Shown: positions 1-11,018 of the stretch, one piece after another
How the letters are laid out: each line of letters opens with the position of its first letter
Position numbering within the stretch: the first letter of the stretch is position 1
NCBI GenBank assembly: GCA_020465985.1
Contig: JAANYP010006994.1
Location: 19,255-83,254, forward strand
Direction: 5' to 3'
From: Centrapalus pauciflorus
Taxonomy: Eukaryota > Streptophyta > Magnoliopsida > Asterales > Asteraceae
DNA length: 64,000 nucleotides
Made by a program: the position numbers and the translations under genes
Notes under the pieces: generated by a model
Database searches by the model: none
What the model saw: only the letters and a program-made list of their open reading frames with translations
Told to the model about the DNA's origin: nothing

Positions 1-463
1 ACCATATCGTTTAGCACCTGCAAAGATGAAAGAGAGGATGTCTTAGTTACATGAGCTTCTTGATCAAGGTTTTATTCGACCGAACACTTCCCCTTGGGGT
101 GCACCAGGCTTATTCGTTAAGAAAAAGGATGACACTTTCTGGCTGTGCATTGATTACCAGGAGTTTAACAAAGTGATCATCAAGAATTAGTATCCTTTAT
201 CCCGAATCGATGATCTTTTCGATTAGTTGCAGGGTGCTTCAGTTTTCTCAAAGATTGATTTTGAGAACGGGTTACCATCAACTAAAAATTCACGAAGCTG
301 ACATTCATAAAACGACTTTCTGTATATCGACATTATGAATTCTTGGTGATGCCATTTGGCTTAACCACCACCCCTTTAACATTCATGGACCTTATGAACA
401 GGGTTTGCCGAAAGATGCTTGATAAGTTGGTGATTGTGTTTATTGATGACATTATCGTGTACT
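1..463 (+). pseudogene. Ty3/gypsy reverse transcriptase fragment
   Basis: Translation in shifting frames gives pieces typical of a Ty3/gypsy [20 protein letters not shown] near the start, then a CIDYQ-like stretch, and VFIDDIIVY (the F/Y-x-DD catalytic motif) at the end. Several in-frame stops and at least two frameshifts lie in between. The fragment begins before the window and stops directly after the FIDD motif, so the thumb, RNase H and integrase are absent. It is unrelated to the copia elements that fill the rest of the window, and is probably the oldest recognisable piece here. Confidence 0.85.
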
Positions 464-814
464 TAGTTAAATATTAAATTTCAATCATGTGGTTCCATTA
501 TGTAATAGATAGTTTTTATTTCATTACAAGGTAATTTAATATCCTTTATATGTAATCTTTTCTTTTATTTATAAGTTGAGGGGTGTAGGTTGTAAACCAT
601 TTAATCTTCCCTTTCTATTTAATGGAAACCCACGACTAGGGTTTCCAACTTTTGTCATTACTCTAAGAAAAAGTGGCGGCTGCACTATATTTTTCTTTGA
701 TAGTTTCTTGCAAAGATTGAGTGTTATTCTCTTTTTTTATCAATTAAATCAATGTTTATTGTGTGTGAGTGGTTGAATATTGATTGGGACTACAACAACA
801 ATTGGTTCAGAGCC
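464..814 (+). repeat. possible remnant LTR edge plus primer-binding site
   Basis: There is no coding sequence. At 802-814 the string TTGGTTCAGAGCC resembles the copia primer site TGGTATCAGAGCC with one base lost, and the sequence just before it ends CTACAACAACA, as an LTR 3' edge would. The upstream AT-rich stretch could be what remains of that LTR. I could not define its left end, and there is no second LTR copy in the window to compare with. Confidence 0.35.
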
Positions 815-1665
815 AAAGAATTGGGTTTCAAATGATTATGCATTGTGTTAATCGCTGTTCATCGAGTTTCACAAAACCCACCGTTTTTCTACTTCAACCC
901 ATTTATATTCTGTTTGTACATGTTTTAATACCTCGATATCATCGATAATTATTCTAGTATAGATTTCGAGCATTTTTGTTCAGTCTTTACATGTTCTTAG
1001 TGTTTGATCGAAAATCAATTCTGAAATGTCCATCATTTTCTTCAATGTTTGGCTTCAAAATCAGGGTTTTTGGGTGTTTTTGATTACTTCTTTTTCATAA
1101 AACTTGTTTCTAAATCAAAACCGATCACTTAGGTATCATTTTTGGTCCTTGAAACTTCTTTTTATAATTTCTGGGTTTGTGTTATTCATTTGCAAATGTT
1201 TGATTAAAAAGACAAAATTTTCTTAAGTATATTCTCTGATCCCCATCTCGGATCCTATTTCGGGTGATTCTATCTCGAATCAAACTGGATTTCGGGTCTC
1301 ATATCCAAAGCTCGGATCAGCCAAAATGTGATCTTCGGTTCCCTAAAATCCCATCTGAAATTCGGATCATCACTATTTTTGATCGTCTAAACACTTGATT
1401 TTTGTTCTTCATTATCTATCCGAATTTCGGACCACTCAAACTGAAATGCCATCCACTCAAATTTCGGTTCATCCACCAGAAACAGCAGCCACCCGAATTT
1501 TGCGCGGTTCCACCATCCGAATTTCGGTCTACCGTCCGAATTTTGGCTCATTCTGCTGATTTTTCAGTTTCCACTTCCAAATATCATTTTTTTAAAACAA
1601 CACTCACCATCCACTATGATCATGCCAAGAGAAGCTCTAGTACTAGGATCAGAAAACAGATCACC
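815..1665 (+). other. probable 5' leader of a lost copia element
   Basis: Non-coding. It contains a string close to TTTGATCGAAAATCAAT near 1011-1027, which closely matches a site in the leader of element A near 10523. Between about 1240 and 1560 it carries many copies of short CGAATTTCGG/TTTCGG-like words, recalling the TTCGAG/TTCGAA words that fill the leader of element A. It ends abruptly where element B begins. The likely reading is a leader whose gag was displaced or lost. Confidence 0.4.
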
Positions 1666-2261
1666 TGTTAGTGCATCCTGTGTGACGATAGCAGTCTAAG
1701 TATAGACAATATTTTGTAATAGTCAATTTGTTCGTTATTACATATTAATACGTGCTTGATATATGTTTGTTATATGTTTGATAATGTGTGTTTGATATTG
1801 ATTGTATGTATGTTTGAACTTGGTGTAATAGATGTGTTACAATAAGTTCAAACATAAGTTCAAAGATAAGTTCAAACTTTAGTTCAAAGGTAAGTTCAAA
1901 GTAACTAGTTCGAACTTATAGAGGACAAGTTCGAAGGGCCTTGGGCTTAGTCGAACTTGTCCTGAGCAAGTTCGAAGGAGGTGTTATAATTAAGGGTTAA
2001 TTCGTTTTAGTTAACAACTTTTGGCAGAGCTTTGGCAGAATTTGAATTTGGATTAGTGCAGCGGCGATCTCGAACTTGCAAGGTGTTTTGAGAGTTTGTT
2101 CTTGGAGAGAATCACGTGTCGGGGCGTTCTGTTGTTCGTCTAGCACTGTGTGTGTCTCCGTGTTTCGTGTGCGTGGTCTATCCGTCAAACCGCTAACAAG
2201 GATTCCACACTCGTTGGACGGCATCACGTCAAGATTGGATCCGTAGGAAGGCGACGTTACA
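1666..2261 (+). repeat. LTR of element B (complete copy)
   Basis: 596 bp, beginning TGTTAGTGCATCC and ending GACGTTACA. The same sequence recurs at 2266, at 9571-9679 plus 23184-23536, and inverted at 38648-39206 (element F). It contains a 13-bp perfect inverted repeat (arms 1922-1934 and 1951-1963) followed about 25 bp later by a TATAATTA-type AT-rich box, the likely promoter region. Many AAGTTCGAAC/AAGTTCAAAC words precede the hairpin. Confidence 0.92.
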
Positions 2262-2265
2262 AGTC

Positions 2266-2613
2266 TGTTAGTGCATCCTGTGTGACGATAGCAGTCTAAG
2301 TATAGACAATAGTTTGTAATAGTCAATTTGTTCATTATTACATATTAATACGTGCTTGATATATGTTTGTTATATGTTTGATAATGTATGTTTGATATTG
2401 ATTGTATGTATGTTTGAACTTGGTGTAATAGATGTGTTACAATAAGTTCAAACATTAGTTCAAAGATAAATTCAAACATAAGTTCAAACTTAAGTTCAAA
2501 GGTAAGTTCAAAGTAACTAGTTCGAACTTATAGAGGACAAGTTCGAAGGGCCTTGGGCTTAGTCGAACTTGTCCTGGGCAAGTTCAAACCAGGTGTTATA
2601 ATTAAGGGTTAAT
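2266..2613 (+). repeat. truncated second LTR copy of element B
   Basis: The LTR starts again after a 4-bp spacer (AGTC) and follows the first copy for about 348 bp. It ends at GGGTTAAT, where sequence from the integrase-RT linker of pol begins. Hairpin arms are at 2534-2546 and 2563-2575. The spacer AGTC could be the sum of the base pair normally after a 5' LTR (AG, before the primer site) and the pair normally before a 3' LTR (TC, after the PPT). Confidence 0.88.
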
Positions 2614-4479
2614 AGCAGAGAATGATTCCGAGTTACCTACAAATGAGAATCAGACTACTACTTCTAACTCCGAGGACAGTGATCATGAGGAAGAGAATGT
2701 AGCATCTGAAGTCATTCCCTCGTTAGGTAAAATAGGGTCAAATTTAGGAGATAATCTTAGGGTCGATGAGATTGAAACATCTAGAATAAACAAGGATCAT
2801 CCAGTTGAGAGCATCATAGGAAATCCGAATGCTGGTGTGAGGACTAGGAGTAGTTTGAATAACAACACAATGTTGTTGTCAATGATTAATGACTCCGAGG
2901 CTTTTCACACTTGTCTTCATTCGTGTTACATCTCACAAGTAGAGCCGAAGGATGTGCAAATGGCAATGAAAGACAATTCTTGGGTTGAAGCGATGCAAGA
3001 AGAACTGTCACAATTCAGATAGCTTGAAGTGTGGGAGTTGGTGCCGTTAACTCGAGGAGAAGTTGCAATAGGAACCAAGTGGGTTTTAAGTGCAAAAGAT
3101 ATGATCGGGGTATTGTAACTCGCAACAAGGCAAGGCTTGTCATAAAGGGTTTCAACCAAGAAGAGGAAATCGATTACAACAAGGTGTTTGTGCCAGTAGC
3201 AAGGATTGAGGCAATCTGTTTGTTTCTGGCCTTTGCATTCTTCAAAGGCTTTAAAGTTTATCAACTTGATGTAAAGAGTGCCTTTCTGTATGGAAAGGTG
3301 AAGGAGCTGTTGTACATTGAACACCCGCCCGGGTTTACAGATCCAAAATATCCAGACAGAGTGTATCGTCTTGATAAGGCTCTATATGGATTGCATTCGG
3401 CAACCAGGGCTTGGTATGAGACACTATCAACTCATCTTTTAGACAACCGGTTTGAAAGAGGGAGAATTGATAGTACATTGTCCGGGAATAGAAAAGGTGA
3501 ACATTTTATCTTTGTACAAGTGTACGTTGATGATATTATTTTCGGGTCATCGAACGAGCAGATGTGCAAAGATTTCGAGAAGGTGATGAAGTCTAAGTTT
3601 GAGATGAGTGCTCTGGGAGAGTTGAACTTCTTTCTGGGTTTGCAAGTTGAACAGAGGAAGGAGGTTATGTTTATCCATCAGACGAAGTATGTCTACGACA
3701 TTCTAGAGCGCTTCGGGATGGAGGTAACAAAGCTGACCGCTCCCTTTAGCACACCGATTCATGTGAATCACAATCTCGGACCGGGTACCATAAAAGTGAT
3801 ACTGATGTGGATCCGACTTTATATTGGGCCATGATCGGGTCACTTATGTATTTAACTGCTTCTAGACCTAACATTATGTTTTGCTATGTGTATTTGTGCT
3901 AGGTTTTAAGCCAATCCGAAAGAAATGCATATGAAAGCTGTGAAATGGATTCTGAGATAACTCAAGTCGAAACCGCAGTTGGGACTTTGGTATCACGCGG
4001 ATGGTGATCTGGAATTGGAAGCATTCACAGATTCAGACTACGGAGGTTGCAGCTTGAATCGAAAGTCAACAACTGCAGGTTGTCAGTTCCTTGGAGGGAG
4101 GCTCGTATCCTGGCAATGCAAGAAACAGACTTCAGTAGCCGTGTCAACTTGTGAGGCCGAATATATGGCTGATGGTAGTTGCTATTCACAGGTTTTGTGG
4201 ATACAACAACAATTGCGGGATTACTGTTTGACTTACACTCATACTCCTATTAGGATAGATAAGCAATCTACTATTGCTATAACTAATAATCCATTTAAAC
4301 ACAGTAAAACAAAGCACAGAGACATAAGACATCATTTTATACGTGATTATGCTGAAAAGAACTTGATAAAACTAGTAAAAGTGGCAACGGAAGATAACAA
4401 TGCTGATTTATTCACTAAAGCTTTTGATAAGTCACGCTTTGAGTTGTTAGTTCAACTGAATGGTGTGCGTAATCCATAG
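2614..4479 (+). pseudogene. element B pol remnant: RT and RNase H
   Basis: The remnant begins in the acidic linker upstream of RT (GEENVASE-type text), then shows GIDYN-like and [15 protein letters not shown] motifs, catalytic YVDD (3523-3534) and the RNase H segment with FTDSDYGGC and CEAEY. A TAG at 3020-3022, a lost T near 3085, an inserted base near 3790 and further shifts near 3890-3970 break it. RNase H is open from 3979 to the natural stop at 4479, after NGVRNP. Protease and integrase are absent. The closest relative in the window is element F. Confidence 0.93.
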
Positions 4480-5882
4480 TAACTTGACCTTAGTATATAT
4501 TCTTTTTTTTTATAGTAAATTAGTTGTTAAGTAGAATTTATTTCCTTATATAGAAAGTTTAGTAAGTTAACTTTTTATCTTATTCTTATTTATGAAAAAC
4601 AAAATAAAAAAGAGAGAAAACCATAAAGAGCTCAAAAAAAGAGAATATTAGAAAATAGAGTTAAGTCTTAGATACATAGGTTCAAAGTGACGAAAATTAG
4701 CACATTCAATACAATCTCTAAGTGTTAAGCTTTCACACATAATGCACCTTAAACTCTAAGTGATGTACATTTTCTTGTTTGATGTGTTGGTAGGCATAAT
4801 ACATAAAGGGAATCTCAAAAGCTAATAAAATATTCAAGAAAAAGTCATGTGTGTAACTAACTTAGATGTATGACCAAATGGTCTTAATTTTGATGTTAGA
4901 GACATATAGACAATGATTCTAAATGAGGTATGCAAATTTTCTAGGGGATGTATAGTCACATTAGATACATCTTAACAAAAAGAAAAGAAAAGAAAAATTA
5001 TGATAATAAGGAGAGAGTCAAAATAAGTCACTTTCTTGTACGTAAGTACAGACCTGTTACCTCTGGTTTGACTCGAGTTAGCAAGATAAGTCACTTTGTA
5101 GTATGTCAGTACAGACCTGTCACCGCTCTCTTGCTTGCTTTAAATGGACCTTAAGACAAACAAAGACACTCTGTTGTATGTAAATACAGAACTGTGTCCA
5201 ACGTTTGCCTTTTAAAGAAAATTTGCAATACCCAAAAGTTATAATTATTAAGTGTATGCCTTGATCATAGAAGTATGTCTAAGTATGGGACACGTAAGGT
5301 AGTTTCTTGATAAATAAAAATGCCAAGGGATATTCAAAGTGTAAACATGTTTAAAGGGAAAATAATACCGACAATCGCCTTGAAATATGTATCACGACAA
5401 ACAATCAAAGGAATCACAAATTCCTAAGTGTGAAAGTGTAATACTGAAAGTGCATATTGACACCGCTATCTGAATGAACCTTCTTTGATTTTCTCGCCAA
5501 AAATATTCTGCCAGTTTAGGTTGTAATTTTTTAAAAGTAGTTTAGAATAGCTTTAGTTTAAAATTTAGTTCATATTTTATTTTTATTTTTATTTTTATTT
5601 CATTTTATTTTTATTTTATTTTATTTTTAATCTAATTCTAAGTAGGAAAAATGTCAAAGTTACTAGCAAACATTTTTGGTTGAATAAACAAACTTTGTGT
5701 AAAAATCTATTGCTTGGTGTAGCTATTTTTGCAAGGTTGGTAAAATTCCGTTAGACGAAAAAGTTGAATTTTATTCAAGGATTTTCATAATTTTCATTTA
5801 AAGTTCGAATTTAAGACAAAATCGAGTTAAACTTCGAATTTGTCAGTAACTTCGAATTTATGCTAAGTTCGAAGGTTGTTGA
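4480..5882 (+). other. non-coding spacer between pol and 3' ORF (element B)
   Basis: About 1.4 kb without a credible gene. It holds, in order, a purine-rich stretch (about 4590-4650), a block conserved with elements A, C and F that includes three direct repeats (5036-5199), and a T/A low-complexity tract of TTTTA-type units (about 5575-5632). It then leads to the TATA box at 5883. Conservation of the block order among four elements suggests function at the DNA or RNA level. Confidence 0.8.
5036..5199 (+). repeat. triple direct repeat around ACAGACCTGT (element B)
   Basis: Three copies of a roughly 26-bp unit, TTGTAYGTNNGTACAGACCTGT followed by NNCC, lie at about 5036-5061, 5099-5124 and 5174-5199. 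Each contains the imperfect palindrome ACAG-AC-CTGT; the third copy has ACAGAACTGT. The same triplet, in the same order and spacing, occurs in elements A, C and F. Confidence 0.85.
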
Positions 5883-5891
5883 TATAAATAG
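5883..5891 (+). promoter_or_regulatory. TATA box of predicted internal promoter (element B)
   Basis: TATAAATAG sits in the context GATATAAATAGGT. The same box in nearly the same context is present in elements A (18742) and C (27905-27913, minus strand). Transcription starting about 30 bp downstream would give a first exon of about 130 nt (to 6044) with no ATG, ending at a splice-donor-like AG|GTAT. This is a prediction from sequence only. Confidence 0.65.
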
Positions 5892-6044
5892 GTCAACAGT
5901 GAATTCAATTCACCTACCTTCGATTTTATATCTTCGAACTTGTGACCAGCGATTTCGAACATTTTCTTTCGAACTTCTCGTTTCGATTCTATTCCTATTT
6001 CAAGAAGTTTTGCGCGTTGTTCTCGAACCTACTCACTCACATAG

Positions 6045-6541
6045 GTATAGTAATCACTATTATACGAAGTTTGAGTTGTTTAAGACTCTTTTATGGCAAA
6101 AAAATCGATTTTATTTGAAGGTTTTTGGGTTTAAACTTTGTGGTTCAAAACCACAAGTTTTAACCGGTGACACTTCAAATAAAACACATATAACTTCTAT
6201 TAGAACCCAATAGGACTAGTTGATACTGTTTTATAAGTCTAACAGGGTGAAAATCATGGATTTGAATTCGAAAGTGACGGACTTCGAAAATGTATATCAT
6301 GTTCGAACTTATCACATGTTCGAACTTGATGAAATATCTACAAGTTCGAAGTCAGTCAAATTCGAACATAATCATCGAATTTGTTTTAAATTCGAATGTG
6401 TTAATAAAATAAATTTGAACTTGTAGAAATTCGAATATGTTGGATTTCGAACTTATGTAAGTTTGAAATTATGCAAATTCGAAATTAACAAGTTCCTTTT
6501 TTCTTTTCATTACAAATATTGGTTGTTGTTTCTATGTGCAG
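6045..6541 (+). other. predicted 5'-UTR intron of the 3' ORF (element B)
   Basis: The donor context is ATAG|GTATAG and the acceptor context is TCTATGTGCAG, followed two bases later by the ATG at 6544. Length is 497 bp, against 507 in A and 512 in C. The interval is AT-rich and has several ATGs, whereas the predicted exon upstream has none. Donor, acceptor and ATG spacing are conserved in the copies that keep them. Confidence 0.6.
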
Positions 6542-6543
6542 AT

Positions 6544-9529
6544 ATGGGTGATCGAGCTTTCTTCAGTAAACATAACATGGTTATGTCAGTAGATAAAGAG
6601 CTGTCTGAAGCTCAACCGTATCATCATATGGTTGAATTTTTGACGCAATCCAGGGTTGCTTACGCGTTGACTCATAATCTACAGATTATTTTGACATACG
6701 TACGTCAATTTTGGGAGCATCTACAGGTAGATTGCTCAGTAACGCCTACAGTTTTGCGTATTAGAGTTGGGGGGCAGCCAATAGTATTTTCAGCAAATAT
6801 ATTACAGCAAATCCTACAGCTAGGCACAGAGGACCAGGAGGCAGGGGTTATAGACTTTCCTGTTCATATTAGGCAAGCGGCATTTTGGCGTATGGGATAT
6901 GCCAAGGATATTACAAAGGTGTCTTATGTGAAGAGTGGCTTGATAGGCCAATGGAGATATTTGGTGCATGTTTTTATGGTCTGTTTTGTGCCGAAAAAGG
7001 TCGGCTTTGATTATATTGTGTCGAAGATGCAATCGGCGGTGATAACCTTAGTATATAACAAGCGTTTTAGTTTTTCAGAGATGTTCTTCAGTGAGTTTGT
7101 GCATCAAATCACAGCTCCTGTCCGAGAAAGATGTTTGATGTACCCGCGCTTCGCGATGATGATTATCCACCACTTTTTGCCAAATCTACCTCAACTTCCA
7201 GAGACTCATGGTGTGGCCATTATAGATAGAAGGATTTTTTCTGACTGCCAGTCGCATAATGCGCGAATGGCTGAGCAGGTCAGGCCACAGGTTGTACCTT
7301 TGTTTGGAGACATTATCGACACAGATTTTGTAGCTCGAGAAGGAGATAACGTGGCGGGTGAAGCTCCACAACAGCAACAACCACAGCAACAACCACAACA
7401 ACAACAACAACCACAGCAACAACCACAACAGCAGCAGCGTAGGAGGCAAAGAGCTCCAGCTCGACAAATTCCGGCAGTTAGGCCATCCTCCAGCAGACAA
7501 TCTTAATCTACGGCAGCAGGTCCATCAAGGGACGCTGCAGGCCCGTCGAGTTTAGCCATAGAGTTTGATCAGAGGGCACAGACCCCAGAATAAATATGGG
7601 CACAGGGGACTTCCGCGGAGGAAAATCTCGCTGAACAACTGGTTCAGGATGTTTTAGACCCTCCAGATGAGTTCAATGACAATTTTAAGGAAAAAGATGA
7701 ATACCAGCCGCCGGAGGCTGAGGATATGGACACTGAGGTCCTGGTTGAAGGAGGTGCAGAAGAAGAAAGAATGCAGACGAGGCCAAGGATCAAGCAGCGA
7801 CCGCCTCCGAGTCTGAATCTGAATCTGAGGAAGAGATTGAAGTTGTTGAACCGGTTGATCCGACTGTCAGAATTGGCAGATATGGATCGAGGCTAGTCGT
7901 TAGCAGGCGCAAGATGACCAGACGAGCTGGTGAGGATTCAGAGAATGATGACTCAGATTTTTAAGAGGAAGACGAAGCTCCACTCGTGCCTAGGCATAGG
8001 GCGAGGCGGCATAGATTCATGTAGGGAGCTCCATCCACTTCTGCTCCTGAGCCTTTTTTACCAGCTGTTCAACCAACCACCGCTCCATCAACATCTGCCT
8101 CCACTTCATCACCATCAACTACATTCACTAACAATCAGCGATTCACAGAGCTGAAGGCAAACGTGGATTACCAGACAGTCCAAATTTTCCAACTGACAAC
8201 AGCAGTAAAAGAGCTTCAAGCACATAATGCCAGACTTGATCAGGAGAATGCTACGCTAAGAACAACAGTAGATGATCAAGCGTCTAAGATGAAGACAATG
8301 AAAACACTCCTAGAGTAATGAATGAAAAATCTTCAAGCTCAGGGGGAGAGTAGTTGCAGAGAAGCTGAGGTGTTGGGGAGAGAAGATGATGGCAATGATC
8401 CCGATACTGAAAGAGAGAGTGAGCTAGCAGATCTTTCTTTAAAGACTGCTCAGCAAGCTCAAATTCAGGGGGAGCCAAGTCAGTCAGGCGTGAGAGAGGG
8501 AAGCGAAGGCGAAGCCTCAAAGACAACTGAACTCGATATGATTGAAGCTTTAATGGATCTTGACGATCAATATGATTTTGAGTTTGATCAAGAAGAGTTA
8601 AAGGAAGGAGAATTGATTCCAGGAGAGGTTGTAGACTGGAAATCTGATGAAGAGGTTGTATAAGATGAAGATGATGATGTAGATGAAGTGATCATTTCTA
8701 AACAGCCTATCACAGAACAATATGTACATAATGATCAAAACGTGATTGACATAGATGAGATTAAGTTGGCGTCTATGGATGATACCGAATTTGATACAGC
8801 TGATAAAGAGCAAACCAGAGAAGATATGATAAAGCTTTGTTTCGAAAAGGAAGAAAAGAAAACAGATCTAAAGATGAAGAAGAGAATGAGAGTACCAAGC
8901 CCTGGAAATCACTCGGGTGGAATCTTAAGCTGGTTCTTTGATAGAGAACTGCAGCTATTCATGCTAAAGTGGAGAGATGGACTTCAGTACTTGAGGCGAC
9001 CGTTGAAGGTGTTTAACACACTGCCCAAGTGTGAAGTAAAAGTGTTGGCTTGGAAGGAGTTAATCAACCTAGGAGACGACACGTATGCTGAAGTAGTTGC
9101 TAAGATCATATGAAAGGAGGGTCGATCTGGAAGGTTCGAAAGGCTCAAGCCTGGATCTGGAAAAAGAGTTGAAGATCCGTCAAGAGTAGATCCTCTCACT
9201 GGAAATCCTTGGGTTAGGATGGTTTACAAGCCATTATGATACCTCAAGAAAATGCCGATGAAGTCAATGCCACAGGATGTATTAAAAACATGAAGTGGTG
9301 GTATGTTGACAACGAGACGGCGGAAGCAGTGATGGAGGACTACGAGGACAAGGTGATTTTGAAGGTGTACGATCCTCTACATCTAATCAACCTATCCAAG
9401 GATGACCTGCAAAAGCTTCATGATCAACCAATTTTCTTCCATGAAGGCAGGAAGTTCCAAAAGGTAGTCAGAGTTTGTATAGATAAGGGATTGTATGCCG
9501 GTAGTAGTTTATATAGCTCTAGTACTTAG
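6544..9529 (+). pseudogene. element B 3' ORF (Sirevirus-type env-position ORF), broken
   Basis: This lies between the spacer and the PPT, where Sireviruses carry an additional ORF. The first 321 codons are open (6544-7506) and encode the conserved N-terminal domain (MVEFL, YVRQFW, a QPIVFSANILQQILQL-like segment) followed by a glutamine-rich run and an arginine-rich patch. After the TAA at 7504 come an acidic region, a proline/histidine-rich region, a coiled-coil-like segment (about 8140-8330), a second acidic region and a C-terminal domain with SWFFDRELQLF and VYDPLHLINL. Stops and frameshifts break these at several points, for example near 7590, 7780-7960, 8318, 8661 and 9110-9240. The natural stop is at 9527-9529, 31 bp before the PPT. 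No secretion signal or membrane segment was obvious. Biochemical function is unknown. Confidence 0.85.
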
Positions 9530-9560
9530 ACAAAATATATGTAGTTAGAAGCTATCATCA

Positions 9561-9568
9561 AGGGGGAG
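9561..9568 (+). promoter_or_regulatory. polypurine tract of element B
   Basis: AGGGGGAG is followed by TC and then the LTR start TGTTTGTGC at 9571. It would prime plus-strand DNA synthesis. The position, two bases before the LTR, is identical in elements A, C and F. Confidence 0.9.
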
Positions 9569-9570
9569 TC

Positions 9571-9679
9571 TGTTTGTGCATCCTGTGTGACAATAGCAAC
9601 CAAGTCTAGACAATATTTTGTAATAGTCAATTTGTTCGTTATTACATAGTAATACGTGCTTGATATATGTTTCTTATAT
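9571..9679 (+). repeat. 3' LTR of element B, left part
   Basis: The first 109 bp of the LTR. The last five bases (TATAT, 9675-9679) are the left target duplication of element A. The LTR resumes at 23184. Confidence 0.95.
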
Positions 9680-10359
9680 TGTTGGTACACCCTATGTGAC
9701 GATAGCAGTCTAAGTGATCGAACATTTTTGTTTAAGTAATATTCAGAGTATTGAGTTTTAACGAGTGGTTGATATATATGTTTATATATGTTTGATAGTT
9801 ATTGATTGTATGTTTGAACCTGATGTAACGTATTACAAGAAGTTCAAACATAAAGATCAAAGATAAAATCAAACATAAGTTAAAAACATAAGTTTCAATA
9901 CTAAGTTAATTATGTGAAAAGGTAAATTCGAAATCTCTAAGGACTAGGATTCGAATCTAGGTTAGATTCGAATGAGTCACTTAGGCAGATTCGAATGTGC
10001 TCACTTAGGCAGATTCGAGAGTGTCAGTGGGGACAAACTCGAATGGGCCTTGGGCCTGATTCGAGTTTGGCCCATGGCAGATTCGAATTAGCCTCTATAA
10101 TTAGGGATAGACTTGAATAATTATTAGACTTTTTGCAGAATTCGAGAGAGATTAAGCAAAAGGCGATTTCGAGTTTATCATCAGTGTTAGTGTTGTTTCG
10201 GAGAGAATCTTCTGGTAGGTGCGTTCTTGTGTAGTTCGTACAGCTCGTTGATAGTCTCCGTGTTTCTAGTGAGAGTTGTTACCGTCTACCCGTTAACGAG
10301 GATTCCGCACTCGTTGACGGTTCTGCGTCTAGATAGATCCGTAGTGTGTAGACCTTACA
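9680..10359 (+). repeat. 5' LTR of element A
   Basis: 680 bp, TGTTGGTACACC...GACCTTACA. Inverted-repeat arms at 10035-10044 and 10059-10068 surround the loop GGGCCTTGGGCCTG. A TATAATTA box lies about 30 bp downstream, at about 10100. The TTCGAATC/TTCGAGT words that fill it replace the TTCGAAC words of group B LTRs. Confidence 0.96.
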
Positions 10360-10361
10360 AG

Positions 10362-10373
10362 TGGTATCAGAGA
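10362..10373 (+). promoter_or_regulatory. primer-binding site of element A
   Basis: TGGTATCAGAG lies two bases after the LTR end and is complementary to the 3' end of initiator methionine tRNA, the usual primer of plant copia elements. Confidence 0.93.
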
Positions 10374-11018
10374 CAGCGGGATGTTTTTAGTGTTCTTCGT
10401 GTTCATCTACATACATCCTAGGTTTCTTGACGTGTTGGACGTTTATTCTCTTGTGTTCGCGTTTTTTGTGTGTTTCGAGCTTAGCAAATTGTCTCCGGGA
10501 AACACTTCGTGTTTTTCACGTTTTTGATCGAAATCAATATTTTGCATTGTAAACATATTGATTTAATTTGCTAAACGTAAAGAAATCGAAGTGTTAGCCG
10601 TTTTTCGAGTTTGCGACGCTCGAATCTATTAGGAGTAATTAGGGTTTTACTTAGTCTCGAGTCTAACCAAATCTGCTCCTGTCGAGTTTGATACAGAGTG
10701 TTTCGAATCTAATTCGAATTTGCGCTAAAGTCGATTAGGTTCTCGAGTCTGCTGTCATTCGAGTTTGCTTCGAGTTTAGTCTATAGTCGAATAGGGCTTC
10801 GAATCTACTGAGTCTTCGAGTTTGCCTTGACCTTCGAGTTTGGAGACTTTCGAATCTGTCGTCAATTTCGAACCTAATTGAATTTCAGAACTTAATCGAA
10901 TTTAATCCATAAGAAATTTAAACTAAATTATATTCGAATCTAACCTAGATTCGAAAGAATTAATTTAACTTAGTTTCGAATTAAATTTATTAAGTTCAAT
11001 TCAATTACTTTTGAAACA
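10374..11018 (+). other. leader of element A with TTCGAG/TTCGAA words
   Basis: Non-coding sequence of 645 bp between primer site and gag. From about 10600 to 10990 it is packed with short words such as TTCGAGTTTG, TTCGAATCTA and CTCGAGTC. It would hold any RNA dimerisation or packaging signal, but no specific one can be identified from sequence alone. Confidence 0.7.

Noticed and set aside
1402..1671. 89-codon open frame before element B
   Set aside because: It is rich in FRxxV-type repeats from the TTTCGG words and runs into the LTR start; composition explains it.
7186..7500. Leucine-rich minus-strand open frame
   Set aside because: It is the antisense of the CAA/CAG glutamine run of the element B 3' ORF. 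Similar antisense frames at 20141-20374 and 26325-26558 have the same origin.
6544..9529. Envelope glycoprotein
   Set aside because: The position matches the env-like ORF of Sireviruses, but no signal peptide, membrane span or cysteine-rich ectodomain is visible in any copy.
10362..10373. tRNA gene
   Set aside because: Only the 11-12 bases complementary to the tRNA 3' end are present, as expected for a primer site; no cloverleaf follows. The same holds for the other primer sites.
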